From: Stichopus chloronotus
Lineage: Eukaryota; Echinodermata; Holothuroidea; Aspidochirotida; Stichopodidae
Length of the DNA: 64,000 bases
Direction: 5' to 3'
Assembly (NCBI GenBank): GCA_021234535.1
Contig: CM037838.1
Span: forward strand, 30,977,969 to 31,041,968
Below, piece by piece: positions 1 through 12,878 of the stretch. Each line of letters starts with the position of its first letter. The first letter of the stretch is position 1. The notes under the pieces were generated by a model that had not been told where the DNA came from, did no database searches, and saw nothing but the letters and a program-made list of their open reading frames with translations. Position numbers and translations under genes: made by a program.

Positions 1-110
1 GTGACTTCATCCTTTTAAGACATACCCTAATATATTTCAAATGATCCTGGTACTGTACCTATGGTTACCTCCAGTGAATATGGTTTCTCCTGGCAACACC
101 ATCTTCTTAG

Positions 111-349
111 TCACCAGTCGACAGGTCGTAGCGTTATACGACGAGATAAAAAGTACGCTACCAAAATGGTTGAAATAACAACTGCCAAAGCTGTCCAGTA
201 GAAGGTTTCTTCATCAAAAAGATCAGTAAAGCTTGGCATGTGTTGATTGTACAGTTTTAGCCAGACTTTTCCAGCTTCCTTCTTGTCACTTTCAGGTACT
301 CCGTAGCTTGCTCCTCTCTCCATTTATACAGGGTAGATTTATCGCAAAC
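111..349 (-). CDS. Probable 3'-terminal exon of an unidentified gene ending in a membrane segment
   Basis: I do not recognise this protein. On the minus strand an acceptor (pyrimidine-rich run ending in CAG) gives an exon starting at 349. From there one frame reads about 30 charged residues (VCDKSTLYKWREEQ...) and stops near 257. A second frame, from an ATG at 323, runs 70 codons to a stop at 111. Its end looks coding: an acidic stretch (TDLFDEETFYW), one hydrophobic helix of about 18 residues (roughly residues 44-61), then basic residues and the terminus RPVDW, so a tail-anchored or C-terminal membrane segment. Two readings are possible. Either one exon has an indel joining the two frames around 270-300, or the 70-codon frame is a separate small membrane protein. 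The gene would continue to higher coordinates. Coding status of the membrane-helix frame is fairly likely; identity is unknown. Confidence 0.5.
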
Positions 350-600
350 CTGATAAATACAACAAAATTTATCCATGAATATGCAATATCTTAAACAATG
401 TTGGGGAGAAATGCATAGAAAAGCCCCTAAACACCAGAGGCATACCACTATGTATATTAACTAAGTTATTGTAATTTGGTATACTTGGCAAAATGCCATA
501 CTTGAACGCTCACATCAATTGACTTGTCCATGATATTCCAGTTATATAATGTGCCCAGGACAATGCTGTATAGATACCATTGGTTACTTACAGTACATAC

Positions 601-780
601 CACTATTAGGGTAATGCCCAATATTTAATTTCATCACATAAGTTAATAAGTTACTGTCTTGGAACTTCACGGATGGTACAGTGACTGCTCCATAAAGTTT
701 TAAATACTTTGCTGCAGCTGTGTTGTGATACTCTGCTGTACACGCTAAAGGCCTAACTTCAAGATGATTCTCCAAACTGC
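601..780 (-). CDS. Possible upstream exon of the same minus-strand gene
   Basis: A minus-strand open frame is bounded by a plausible acceptor (ending TCTAGCAG, near 780) and a strong donor (GTATGT) with its last exon base at 601. It encodes about 60 residues, including AEYHNTAAAKYLKLYG and a segment ending IGHYPNSG. It lies about 250 bp upstream of the exon at 111-349, a normal intron size. Its splice phase does not join cleanly to the downstream exon in either frame, which weakens the call. No domain is recognised. Confidence 0.3.
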
Positions 781-799
781 TAGAATGTTTCATGGACTA

Positions 800-3700
800 A
801 TATGAACATGCTGGAAGGCCCTGAGACTTTCTGTTCTACGTATTGTCATTCAGTATCTGTTCTTTCTGGAACATTCTTGTGTGGAAAGTTCTAGTAACTA
901 TATATACCCTCATTGACTGAGAACAATCTGAAGAATTTCCAAACCATCTGAAGTCACTTCTATCTCTGAAGACATCTCCATCAATTCCTTTCTGTGTTTA
1001 CTCAAGTCAAAGTCAAATGTGTAGTACTCAAGTCTGTACTCAAGTCAAATGTGTAGTGTAGTTATTGGCCTACACAGTACTCAACACCCATCACTGTAAA
1101 ATACATTCATCACCGAAGCCAGCCTACTGCTTCCTACACTCAGTCTGTGTACGTTCATTGCTGTTGTCAAACCTACAGTATATTCTGGGACTCTGTTTAC
1201 TGAACATCATCACGATCAACGATCAGCTAACATTAATCACTTGTTGCATTCTCGCCAATGTTGTATCAAACCATTCCAGTTCTGTGGTCGCCTCATACTA
1301 TACATATTTGGTCGCCTTTTAAATATAACATTCTTTTCTGTTGCCATTTCGTGACATGCCATTACGTGAGATGATCAGAAGAGCAGAATTTTCAGCACAT
1401 TTGGGGGAAAAAGATTCTTTCTCTTCTTCTGATTTCTTCCACCCTATGGAAATCCTGCAAAGGACCGAATAATAGAAAAATCCCTTTTACAGCTCCATGT
1501 TTTTGCCTTCAACGATTATTCAAAACTCAGAATGCTACGCCAATCAGTCTTGTGCATACATCCATATCAGGGATGTAGGTAGCCAAATTTGAGTGTCAGG
1601 TAAAAGTCTGATCTGGGAAAAGCACCTAGTCCCACTCCATGGCATCTACCCCATTTTTCTGCCAACAAATTTTCATTTTTCCCTCATTTTACTTAGAGAG
1701 TACATTTGGGGTTAGTCTTAGGTCTCGAATGGCAGATTTGTAGTGGACTGGGGGACGTGTGTTTGCCTAGAGTGCTGGGCGGAAATATCTAGTCCTGGGT
1801 GTGGCCGACCAGCACCGCCCACCGTAGCTACATCCCTCTTCCACATATAGGCAAAGAGCCTGTACAGAATGTACTTGCAACAGAACTTTGCATCATTAAC
1901 ATGACAGATGTGTGGGTTGACTTGGAAGCAGAACACAGCGCAGAATGAAAATGTATCTATAGGTGTATGGGCTCAAAACTGTAGGTTAATGCCTTACTTA
2001 GCTCATTTTTTTCCCCACCTTTGATTAGTGAGGTTTCTTTGGGTGGGAATTACAGGAAAAGTGTAATTTTCATTTTCCACCATAAAGCACGTTTCCAATT
2101 TGTAGTAATGAGATGAAAAAATGCATGTAATCCCCTTATCCATTTGCTTTCATTTACCTTACGTGATGAAAAGTACATGTACAGTACTATCATTAGCCAC
2201 ATCAGCCTTGCAACTGTTTATCCAGATAGGCATTTGGTATTATGGAATGTTCCTCATTCTCTTGCTTTGTTTTTGTGTCTTGTAAATAATGTTACTTAAT
2301 TTTAGTCTTTCATTGTCGCCAACTTTTCAATTCTCACTAAAGTGCAAACTTGTGTGCCATATGCATGGTAAACTACGCAGCTTTCGTGTAGGCAATTTGA
2401 AGCACGTGGCTTGGAATTTTTCCATAACCCCCAATCACAGACTATTCCACACCCAGGTATATCAGCACATATCAACGCAGCTTACAAAGAGGCCGCAGTA
2501 GTGTAAGCCAGTTATATTAACCAAACCATGTGAACTTTTGTGTGTCAGCTACCGAGCAGACACCAAGATGCATGAATCACATTGGAATTCAATGCAGCCT
2601 ACAACTGGGCAAAAAAATGCAGTCCACACGCTAAAGAACCAAGACCGTTTTAAACATTTATATAATTTAAACGTAACTATAATTTTGGTGGACCACTTTT
2701 ACTTTCGGGTTTATCTTGTACAGTAAATACCATGCTTGTTTCGATTACAGTATGGTAGAGATCATACATGTGGTTTCCTAAATATTTAAGTCTGGAAATA
2801 AGTGGTAAATAAATCCAACATGTATCACAAATGCTCAATCCATGTTCAATCCTTACCAAAAATTGAAGTAAATTACTATTCTCGAAAATAAATGCCCTCA
2901 TTTTTTACCCATGATCAGTATTTTCCAAGTTATATATGTGAAAAAACAAAATTAGCAAATGTTTCCACAAGATACTGTACTAGGTGTATACTTCCTTTAC
3001 TACTGTACATTCAATGTCAATTCAAAAGCATAAATTTCTGCCTGCCTTAGGCCTGCATGGGCAAATTATCTGCAGAATGACAGCTAGCGGACATATTGCA
3101 ACCCACAGAAATACAAATATGAATGCATATTTCTATGATCAAAACCCTTCACGAAACCAATTGTCTGCTACTTCAAACCTTTAGTATAACCATTTTAAAG
3201 TGACTAGGATCAACGAACAAAGCCAAAAAAAAATATTTAAATGTTCCTTGAAAAACTCTGAAGTCTGCAAAAAGTTGTTTGTTCCCTGTAATAAGCAAAT
3301 ATGAATTGCCGAGATGGATACTGTTGGCTACTCGATATGCACCCACTACGTTAGGATATCATTACTTAAAATTTTCGCAAGGCTGTACACGATCTTACCT
3401 GATTCTTTTCACAAGACTTTTAGGGACATTTCAGCTTCAAAAATGTATTTAATACAGTTTACTCTACAAGACATTTGCAACATTTCATAGAACCTTTACA
3501 TTTTGAAGCAATATCAATGACTTTTTTTCTGATGGAACTATCATATTTTCACCTGATGATACAATAACATTTTTCAACTTGAGTTGAAATTTAGCATGGA
3601 TTTCAAATGGTTGGGACACGTCCAAAAACGCTAAAATCGCTGAGTTTCTGGGGGCTTTGCCCCCTGGATTCCCACCAGGAATTCATCCCAGTAGCAGGTT

Positions 3701-4890
3701 GATCGATTGAGCAGTTGGTCAGACTGATAGTTGGTAAAATTGACTAGTTAGACTGACCATGGCATTGTACCTATGCACTTGACTGGTTGGTAAGTGCCAT
3801 TAACATGTGGCTAGGAGACAAATTTGTGCAAATTAAATTTTTTATTGGCATGAATGAGTTTTAGCCAATCAGAGATCATGAATAGGGTTACATTAAGGGA
3901 AAAGTTGGAATTACATTAGTGCGAATAACAGATAGTATTTAATCATTTTCTTTGTGTGAACAGCTTAACGATATAAATAACTGCCAAGTTAATTCAAGAC
4001 ATGAATTATTAAAACTTGAGCACTAAACCTAAACCACTGCAACATCTTTCTTCTTCTTTTGATATACTGTACAGTGATCCATTCAAGCAGATTAAAATTC
4101 AAGGTAAATTAGTTCACAAATTCACTGCGTACATGCCATGTGATGAGACAGATCAGACTCTCAGTCTCGGTGAATGGACAACAAATTCAAACAACTGAGA
4201 CCAAGAATCAAGGATCATTCTACCTTAGGGAAGATTGAGAGCTTCATGGGTGTAGCCTACTGAAGTACTAACAGGCTTAGGCCTAAATCTATTGTAGCAC
4301 ACCCTCCAAGAAGTTCACCCATGACATAGTATTACTCCTACTAAAATTAGCCTCAGTACTGGTACTGTGTTAGTTAATAGTACATCCACCATGTTATGGC
4401 CAAGATGCACCATTTAGTTGGACCTAACGTACGTTAGGTAGGCGTAACCCTACCTTATACTAGTGAAACTTGATCGTGAGAAATTGGGCTTCTCACTAGC
4501 CACCAGTTTCAGGCTAACTAAGATCGGTCAGTTTTTTTTCCTTGTGCAATATTCAAATAACTGGACAAGCGAGGTAGCCCGAAAGGAATTGAAGCTTTTT
4601 CTTCACGTTGTAGTGTCGTGCGACTACTAACTACCTGGCACCACTAGTTCAGTGCCTGGCACCAGAGTTAAGGGAGCCGCGCTTTCAGCCGCACATATTT
4701 GGAAAATAACTGTTGTAAAATAGCATGCTGAAGTTAGCGGTCACAAAATTTGTTATCGTACGCGTGAGTGCATTTCGCGACAAGTATGGAGACCTATAAA
4801 CGGTGTGCAATCTTGATCGTCGCGTGAGGTGTTTGTGATTAATTGTGACAATTCTTCCCATTTCGCCTGAAAATTGGTTCAGGTTAAGTG
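800..4890. other. Intergenic, no gene seen
   Basis: No open frame here resembles a known protein and none carries a convincing exon structure. Around 3640-3690 there is a short GC-rich piece (GGGGGCTTTGCCCCC followed by a CCACC run). It resembles the interior of the hAT element at 12.56-12.65 kb and is probably a transposon remnant. Confidence 0.5.
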
Positions 4891-4896
4891 GTTTTT

Positions 4897-5880
4897 GATT
4901 TCTTGCCTAAGGAATCAAGAACCATCGCATAGGAATCTATGCGATAGTGATGGCGGATGTGTATGTATGTGTCTAAGGTACGTAGTGCGTGTGTACATGA
5001 CGCCCAGGACATAGTTTGAAAACCTTTTTAACGCAGTATCTCAAGGAGGGAAAGGTGCTTGAACTTCAAAGTTGGTGTGTTGGTAGTCCACTAAGAGTAG
5101 ATGATCTCTTTTCGATTTCATGGAGGTTAAAGGTCATTTGAGGTCACCAGAGGTTAATTAAGTAAGATGTCTCAGCAACTGAATATAGCTGGAACTTCCA
5201 ACACTGCTATCACTTGATGATTACATATCCGTATTGCCCAATGGGAGACTTTTCATTACTGTAATGTGACATGAAATGAATTAGTTCTATAATTCTAAAG
5301 ATCTGTCCTGGATTCATAAGCCCAACGTGTGATACTTTGAAAGTTCTATATGTCCTGAATGTATGTGTGAACATATGAATAGGTAAATGTCACTCATCTT
5401 AAGAAAATAATGCATATTTTTTCATATTGAAAACTTGCCAAAAAGGAGATGTTTAATAGCATATAATGCTGCTAAATAGCAGCCTTTCCAAACAATCACT
5501 TAACATAGTTCTTTTGATTTATCACCTTTTACAAATAATTAGTGATTTTTTCAGACGCCAGAAATTTCCTGCCAAGATTTACAAGTACTTTACTTTAGTC
5601 ACGAGATAAAAACTCCCTTGGGAATCTGGTTGCCTTTGTTGTGTTGCACAATGTCAGATATTTAAACCACAATTTGGTGTCAGGAACTTTCTATCAACTT
5701 GTGAACTACCTTGATGAAGAGGTATATGGTACGCCATCCTTCATGACCACAATTTTCATCAAGGCTGAGCTGAAATCTCTTCCCTTCTCAATTGGTTGCT
5801 TTTCTTTAAAGTGCTTTTGTGTGTATGGAAAAAGGAGATACTGGCAAAGAATCACAAAGTCATTTGACTCTCTGATTTAA
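4897..5880 (+). mobile_element. Hairpin-ended repeat element, copy 1
   Basis: The element begins with a short hairpin (TTCTTGCC..AAGGAATC), followed by a second palindrome (ATCGCATAG-GAAT-CTATGCGAT), then a TG-rich tract. Next come units of about 150 bp with the hallmark GGTTAAAGGTCATTTGAGGTCACC, and then a non-repetitive tail to about 5880. The same order of parts is found at 46030-47230 and, inverted, at 38220-39303 and 17200-17864. No protein is encoded. A terminal stem-loop, microsatellite and central ~150-bp repeats recall non-autonomous Helentron (HINE) elements; that class assignment is inference. Confidence 0.6.
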
Positions 5881-5889
5881 TGTGACGAC

Positions 5890-8800
5890 AAACTAGTAAT
5901 TAACAGAAAATAGAAAGTGATGAAAATTGCTCCAAAGACACAACTGTTTTGAATTAAAGAAATAACGGGTAAATTTTCATTGTATTATCAATTAGGTCTA
6001 GGAAAACATCGTCAGTCATTTAAAGCAAATTGACACGATATTGCATTTACATCCAAGTGTATCCAGTTGCAAGCATGTGGATAACGGGATAGGGAATAAG
6101 CCCTAAACGATAGGGGGATACGTAGAACTTTAAGCCGTAACCATACACATTTTATGATATCGACAATAACCCAAAATAACATTGCTTACTAAGATACTCC
6201 TTAACAACTAGAAATAAAATAAAATACCTAAAGTGATAATCATATCACAGGGGGATGTGCACTTGATTGCATTAGGCACATTGGACAGGGGCCTCCTTAG
6301 GTTTTTCCCTGCGATCTGTGTAAACAGAAGAGAAAACCTAAAGGCTCTGAGTTGTTTGCAGAATTGTCAGTGAGCTTTGCAAGGTAACATTTATGTATCT
6401 TTGAATGGTATTAAACGTGCAATACTGTTCAGACATTTCACCGTTCATGTATTTTGAGATTAACCATCAAATTAATTATTACCATCAGGGGAGCCGACAG
6501 GGTAAAGTGATTTGGGGAGCACATTGTCATAGGTATATGGAAGGACATGTCATGGTTTTCAACTGGGGAGTTTTCCTGTGGGCACGTTCGGCAGGACTAT
6601 CTAAGCGGAGCGCCCCATCTGTTGGCATAGGGCGCACAAGAAAATTGTTGGTGTACTAACCTCCTACTGATGAATGATAATTCCATTTACCGGCCGTCCT
6701 AAGCTATATACCCAGACGGCTGGAAAAGGGGATCTCATATCTGCAATTTCTCAATTAAAAGGAAAACATAAATATACGAAAAATAGTTTCTAAAAAACTG
6801 GATTGCTTTTATCTACAATGTTTCCACTGAGCATGAGATCGCATTCGACGGCCTCTCGCTTACGTCATCGCGAGCAAAAAACATCTTAGTGTCATGCATC
6901 TACTGTGTAATGGCAGCCTCACCATCATTTGCCGCGGAGCGCACCCAAAAAGCTTCAGCAAAAAGTGCCTTCCAAATTGAACCTGAAATGGCATTTCTAA
7001 ACCCATGTTTTTCTTCCTTTCTTTTCTGTTGACTCCTCATTCCACCCATACAAATAAATATAGCTTAAATCCGTCAAGTAAATTTAATTTGGGGTAGAAA
7101 AATGATTGGGGGAACGCGCAACATCCTATGCACACCCATCCCACCCACACCCCCACCCTCGGTGACGGCAGGAATTTGGCGGCATTGAGACGGGTGGTGG
7201 CCTATGAATAATAATTCTAAGCGATTTGGATATTAAAGCTTCCGAGAATCATGATAACAATACTAAAAGAATCATGACTTAGATTGAACGACATATTCCC
7301 CATCAACAACGAAATGAGGTGTGCGTACTATACGTATGAGGATAATTGTAGTTTCACACCGTGGCTGTAAAACATTTTGTTTTCGCGTTGTGCTTGAAAC
7401 GGCAACGTCGCAACTTCCCGTCTCACTAATCTGCGTCGTACACTTCTAAAGTTCGGAAGTGGCGAGTAAAACGCTCTTCGCCTTAAATTTGAAAACGGGG
7501 GAGGGGTGCCTCCTTGCCCTTGTTTGGTAAGTCTATTGAAACCTACTGTAAGTATGAAAGAAGAGGAGAGACATTCAGAGCGCAGAGTACCCTGAAAATC
7601 ATGAGCCCATAATTTGACAATTTGAGGCTTTATTTCAAAAATGTTGAGGTCGCATCTTCAACATTGTAAGGTAGAATCTGACCTTTGTGTATGCAGGTAG
7701 TGTTGGGAATGTGTTTTCCTAAATTTCATCACTGCGTAGTTGTGTATTCTGTGCATCGTAACTCCATCTAGAAAACGGTTTGCAATTAACGACGAATAAG
7801 TCATGGAGAGTAAACGTACATACTTTTAGGAGATATGCATCAAAAACCAAGTAAGCATAAGCGTATATCAACAATTCACTCAAATATACCACCACCAAAA
7901 GAATTTTGACCGCACTTCTACATTTTCGAATTTCTAATTTTGTTGGTGTATCGATGGTGAGGGAACGCATGCCACAATCTACTTGTTCGGCATGAGCCAG
8001 AACGTTTCCCGCACCAGTTCGGTTCCCACTTTTTGAGTGAATTCCGTCTCTGTTAGAATATTTTTATTATGAAATATAATGTTATACAAAGTAACTCTTA
8101 GCAATTGTCAAGAATAAAAGTAAGCTGATTATAAAATCAGTAACGGTTTGTAGAAAAAATAAGATTTAATCCTACAAACTCAAAATTCGTTAACTTGATA
8201 ATTAATCTCGCGCAACACCACCGTTACTCCATGTAAAGTATGCGTGCCGGATGGTGGGGGGGGGGGGGCGGACACGGGCAACTTTTACTTCATTTCGAGC
8301 TGTTTCGAAAGGAACAAGTTCACAATCAATGGATGTATCGCTCGTAACTTGATAATAGTCTGGATTGGCATGGTAAATTAGTCAACACATTACCTTGTTT
8401 TGTACATTAAGATAATATCGTATACGAAATACTGGGAGTCTAACGTTAGAAATATGAACACCTAAATTAGTCACAGAGATTCCATATGAACGTTCATAGC
8501 CTAGCTCCTATATGAATCGTTCAAAATGTGGGGCGGATTTTGTTGCGCCCCTCCCCGTTCCAAAAAAGCTACAATATTTCTCTACGAAATGTGAGGGAGC
8601 ATTTGATTTTCCCCACCTGTCGAAATGTAGTGCACATGTCCCCTGGTACCTCCCCTCCCACACCTACCACGGATGACTCCCATGATGTCCCGTGGACTAA
8701 TGTATTGAGTTCATAGTTTGCAAATTTTGTCATCAATACTAAACAATGAAGCTCAAAGAACCGGCTTCAGCTTACCTTCTATGTACGGCATTGTGATGAT

Positions 8801-11240
8801 ACCTGACTTGTAACAGACGTCAATGAATAAATAGAAAAGATGTGAAAAGACAAGATAAACATATACAGTGTAATTTCTTCTTTTGAATGGGTTACCGTAT
8901 CACAGAATGGGAGAGGGTGGTTGAGAACGTCCCCACAGAATTGTATGCATGCGTATTGTAATGGAAGCAATTGAACAAGGAAAATATCAGTTAAACTTGG
9001 TATTACGGGAACTTAATTAACCCCTTTCTTTCACTCACTCTCACCTTGCAATTGATATGTAGGTCCCTGTACAAAATATTTATGTACACTGACCAAAAGT
9101 GTTTATTAATATGTTTATTAGTTGCAGTGTGAAGGAAGGTCAATGAACTTCAGGAAAATGCATGAAACGGTTAAGAATGCAGATGATCGTAAGCCTGATG
9201 TTTCTAAATAACTTAGATAATACATAATCAAACTACAAGAATGAAAGGAAAAAGGCACACTGTTTGTGATGTGTGCTTTTACTGTGATTTTTAGACTCAA
9301 ATGCAAATTGTACATTTGGATCTACTGCAACCATACTTGAATGTGTTCCCAGTTGAAACGATATGATCAGGAATACACTTCTCTTTATACACTGGATCAA
9401 GTCCATCGTCGCTATATTAGCCTGTTGAATTGTTAGTGATATGTTAATATAATAGCAGAAACGACTGCATACAGCTAGGTTTTAAATTTTGAAAAAAAAA
9501 CATTATTTTATAATTTCCCATGTAACAAAAATGTTTTAAACTTGTAATTATTCTTCCCAATTATATGTCAGTCATTAATTATGTTGAAAGAAGTTAATAT
9601 TCTATTTTTACAGAACTGTTCGACGTGTTCACTTTACGGTGCCTTCCGTACTGAGTCATAAGCACACTCTTGTCATGTCTTTTATTTCAGGACTCCAGAT
9701 ATGTTGATCATGTCATCACGTTTTCATTGTTTGAATATCATTTCAATTCTGTACAATATGATTTCACTCTAAATTTCGTAGGTGTGCACCTACACATATC
9801 AGATGTTGCAGTCTTGTCCAACCATAGTAAGAATGTCAACGAAATGTTTACGCTGAAGTGATATTTCTCTAACTCTATACTCACCGTATATTTCTGTTCG
9901 TAGTCCATATTATCTCCCAATTATCGTCGGAGATAACATCTGCTGGATTCATACTTCCAAAATCCGTCAGTACAATAGGAATATGGGAGCGGTTCGTGCT
10001 TGCACAAGTGATATTAGTATGCCTTTGTTTTAGTGTTGAAGAAATGTTGATCATAAATATTTTCCTTCCCCGTAATGCTTCTGCATTAAGCTACAACATC
10101 GTTTCGGGTCTCCATGCGAGTTTGTTTGGTCTATATAAGTTGCAATGACGTATGTATGAAAATCAGTTCAAGTATACAACGCAAGAACGCATACTGTCTC
10201 TGCTATCGGACCACTATGATAACTCTACTTGCGCAATTCGAATTTAGATTTTGAACATCTTACCGCGATAGCGACGCATCTTATGATGAAGTTGTTTGAT
10301 CGTACCATTGCATATGCATTGAAGTGCAAATAAGCCTTCATGGAAAATTTGATGTCATAGAGGTTAACCGCGCCTGGTGCGATTCACCTTGCAGTCACTA
10401 TTTCTCGTGAAATCCAGGTAGAATTACCAGGTCTTTGAAAAATGGAAGATCAATATCTTCAGGTTAATGATTCTGATGATTCGTGCATGAATATATAAGG
10501 TAGCCTAACTGCGTAAAAGTTACTTTTTGAAATGACGTAAAATCCATAAAAATGGATAGTCAGTACGATTCTCATTCATGGTCGCTTCACATACATGTAG
10601 GGAGAAATATGCTGAATCGTGTCATTCTATCGTATACTTCCATCTTATTTCGGGTTAAATCCTACAGGAAAAAAAAAAAAAAACATTTCTGCGTCCACTT
10701 TGATTCCAATATCATCACAACTTTGTGATGGATCCTGAATGAAATGTGAGTCTATATTTTCTTTAATGTTCGTGTCTCAAATAAAGTATAAACATTCGAT
10801 AGATGCACGGTCAAGTTACAGTTTCAACGCAGTTGCCACTTCAATGTTGATGCTTTACAACAAGCAAGTACACCTTAAGTCGTTTCGTCTGTGAAAACTG
10901 CTCAATTTGTCAAGCTCAAATGGGAAGTAAGATGGAAAGTAAAAAAAAAAAAAAAAACCAATGACATGTCACGAATTTAGAGTGTAAACGTCCAGTGACA
11001 CAATCACTCTCGTTGATCATCTTTGGTAAAAGAATATTGTTGATCAATCTCTCAAAGCCGATATCTACTGAAGTTCAACCCCCCAAAAGGAACTGATTAA
11101 AATATATTCGTGTCGATACAAAATGTACCTATTGCTAAATATTTTTTTTTTCCATTGACTCCTGTTTGACTCGATTTACTTATTTTCTTTACAGGCTATA
11201 ACCTCCGTCAAATTTGCATCATAATTTATATAGTTGTCTG
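5890..11240. other. Intergenic, scattered repeat fragments
   Basis: No supported gene. 6712-6770 shares a segment (GGGGATCTCAT...CTGCAATTTCTCAATTA) with 55.70-55.75 kb, so it belongs to a dispersed repeat. 6490-6610 starts with CAGGGGAGCC, which resembles a transposon terminus, but I found no partner end. A poly-G tract lies near 8253-8267 and poly-A tracts at about 10670 and 10940. Confidence 0.45.
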
Positions 11241-11252
11241 TTTATAGTACTT

Positions 11253-11894
11253 CTATGGTCTGCACATATCGAAGCCATGTAGAGTGTTGTAAATGATGGT
11301 CCGTTTCGCTGGAACATCATCGAAGGATTCCATCCTTTCTCCAAATATTAAAGAATTTGCATAAAGAAGTACATACAACCCACAGTCGTTGCCCGTTTGT
11401 TGAAATGGAAAGTTGATTCCCGAGGTCGTCTTAACTGTCCATTTATGGCATCTGAGAGGACTTCCTTCTAATAGAGGTCTATTTTCTATAAACCTAGTAA
11501 AACGTTTTATGTCGTCACTGGAAGTGCAGTCCTTGAGTGGATCTAGAGAGTTTAAGGTTTTGGTTTCCAAATTTGCCGCTAAGGGAATCCAATGAAAACC
11601 ATTCTGGTTTATGGGTATCAGAATCCATCTGCAATCAACTAATCTCTGGTTTTTGTACCATTTTCGAACTTGAAGATCTTTAGAAGTTTTAGAGCTCATG
11701 TGAAATGTATTGCATATAAATACATTAAAACCCGTCACCTGCGTTTGCAGGAATTCAAAATAATCGTTCATTACCACATCATTCAACCATGAATCTCGTA
11801 GCAGTGTTTCGTACCGGTCGTTGCCGTCTATTACTGAAAAGTGGTCATGTTCATTGGATATTATTTCATGTATAATACTATGTGTTTCTCCCAC
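11253..11894 (-). pseudogene. Ulp1/SENP-like C48 cysteine protease domain of the transposon
   Basis: A 213-residue open frame holds a nearly complete Ulp1 domain. An entry motif SWLND sits at residues 35-39. The catalytic triad is recognisable as His101 (FHWIPL), Asp118 (SLDPL) and Cys171 (GNDCGLY), with the oxyanion-hole Gln at 165. This family removes SUMO or related modifiers by isopeptide cleavage. In KDZ transposons such a domain lies C-terminal to the transposase, as here, and host SUMO regulation or polyprotein processing has been considered as its role. The frame stays open upstream past the first Met into a Lys-rich linker toward 11980, so the Met at 11894 is not necessarily a true start. 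The domain itself is unbroken and its active site intact. It is listed as a pseudogene because it is cut off from the transposase by the hAT insertion and by frame breaks. Confidence 0.85.
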
Positions 11895-12000
11895 ATTACT
11901 TTGCCGACTGATGTTCCTTGCCTTTTTTGCAAATCCTTCTTTGGGTTTCAGACTCTTCTTGACCTAACACTTTTTCTTTTTTCGCTTTGAGTGGCATGTC

Positions 12001-12774
12001 CAGTGGCGGCGCTACGGGGGGGGGGGGGGACATGAGGGGCATTTGTCCCTCCAGATTGTTTCCTTGCCCCACAGTTGCCCCCCCCCCCAGTTGCTCTCAC
12101 CCTTCCCAATCAGATCTTGTACTCATCCAAAATTAATCACAAAACTATGTAATGGCACTGGACTGAATAAGAACAGCTTCCGGGGAACGATGATCGATTA
12201 ATGCCTAATTTATGTTTCACAGGCTGCCAGTTTTCATATCATGCCCGTAGCCACTTCAACAGTAGGCCAGCCTGGTCAGACCAATTTTCTTTGGAATGTT
12301 TACCGTCCAGCATAAGGGAAGGGCGGGTAGGTGGTTGTTTTCCTAAATACAGGAATGTCGTTGTTTTCCTAAATATAGGAATGGAATCTAAGTGTATGTA
12401 GCCTATGTGTGTGTGTGTGTGTGTGTACTCGGTGGTACCGAGTAAATGTGAAATGGTACTCCCAAAGAAAAAAGTTGGGAACCTTGGCGTACGGTCAACC
12501 GAAAAAATAAATAATATACCTCTCTTGGGGCATAATTTTCCACCTAGAGATATGCTAAAACCTCAGAGCTTCAGGGGGCCCCACCGGACCCCCACCGGGG
12601 CTTTGCCCCTGGACCCCACCAGGGGCCCTAAGGCGGGCCCCTGGACCCCACCCGCAAGGCCTAGCGCTTCACGCTCGGTTTCGCGTTGAGGGCGAAAATC
12701 TTTGCCCCCCAACATTTTCCTCTGCCCTCAGTTTGCCCCCCCCCCCCAAGTGTGACATCCTGGGGCCGCCACTG
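12001..12774. mobile_element. Non-autonomous hAT element inserted in the KDZ transposon
   Basis: The element is flanked by a perfect 8-bp target duplication GGCATGTC (11993-12000 and 12775-12782). Its ends are perfect 10-bp inverted repeats, CAGTGGCGGC and GCCGCCACTG. An 8-bp duplication with CA..TG ends is the hAT signature. It is 774 bp long and encodes no transposase. The interior contains poly-G and poly-C tracts, a (GT)n run at 12403-12426 and a GC-rich block (12570-12660) related to 3640-3690. The insertion separates the transposase C-terminus from the Ulp1 domain, so it is younger than the KDZ copy. Confidence 0.93.
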
Positions 12775-12878
12775 GGCATGTCTCATGTTGTTCGCTTTTT
12801 TGACTACACCTTTCTGTGTGATTGTGCTTTACGTCTTTGTTTCGCTGGAGATTTCTCTCTATTCTTATGTATACTTCG

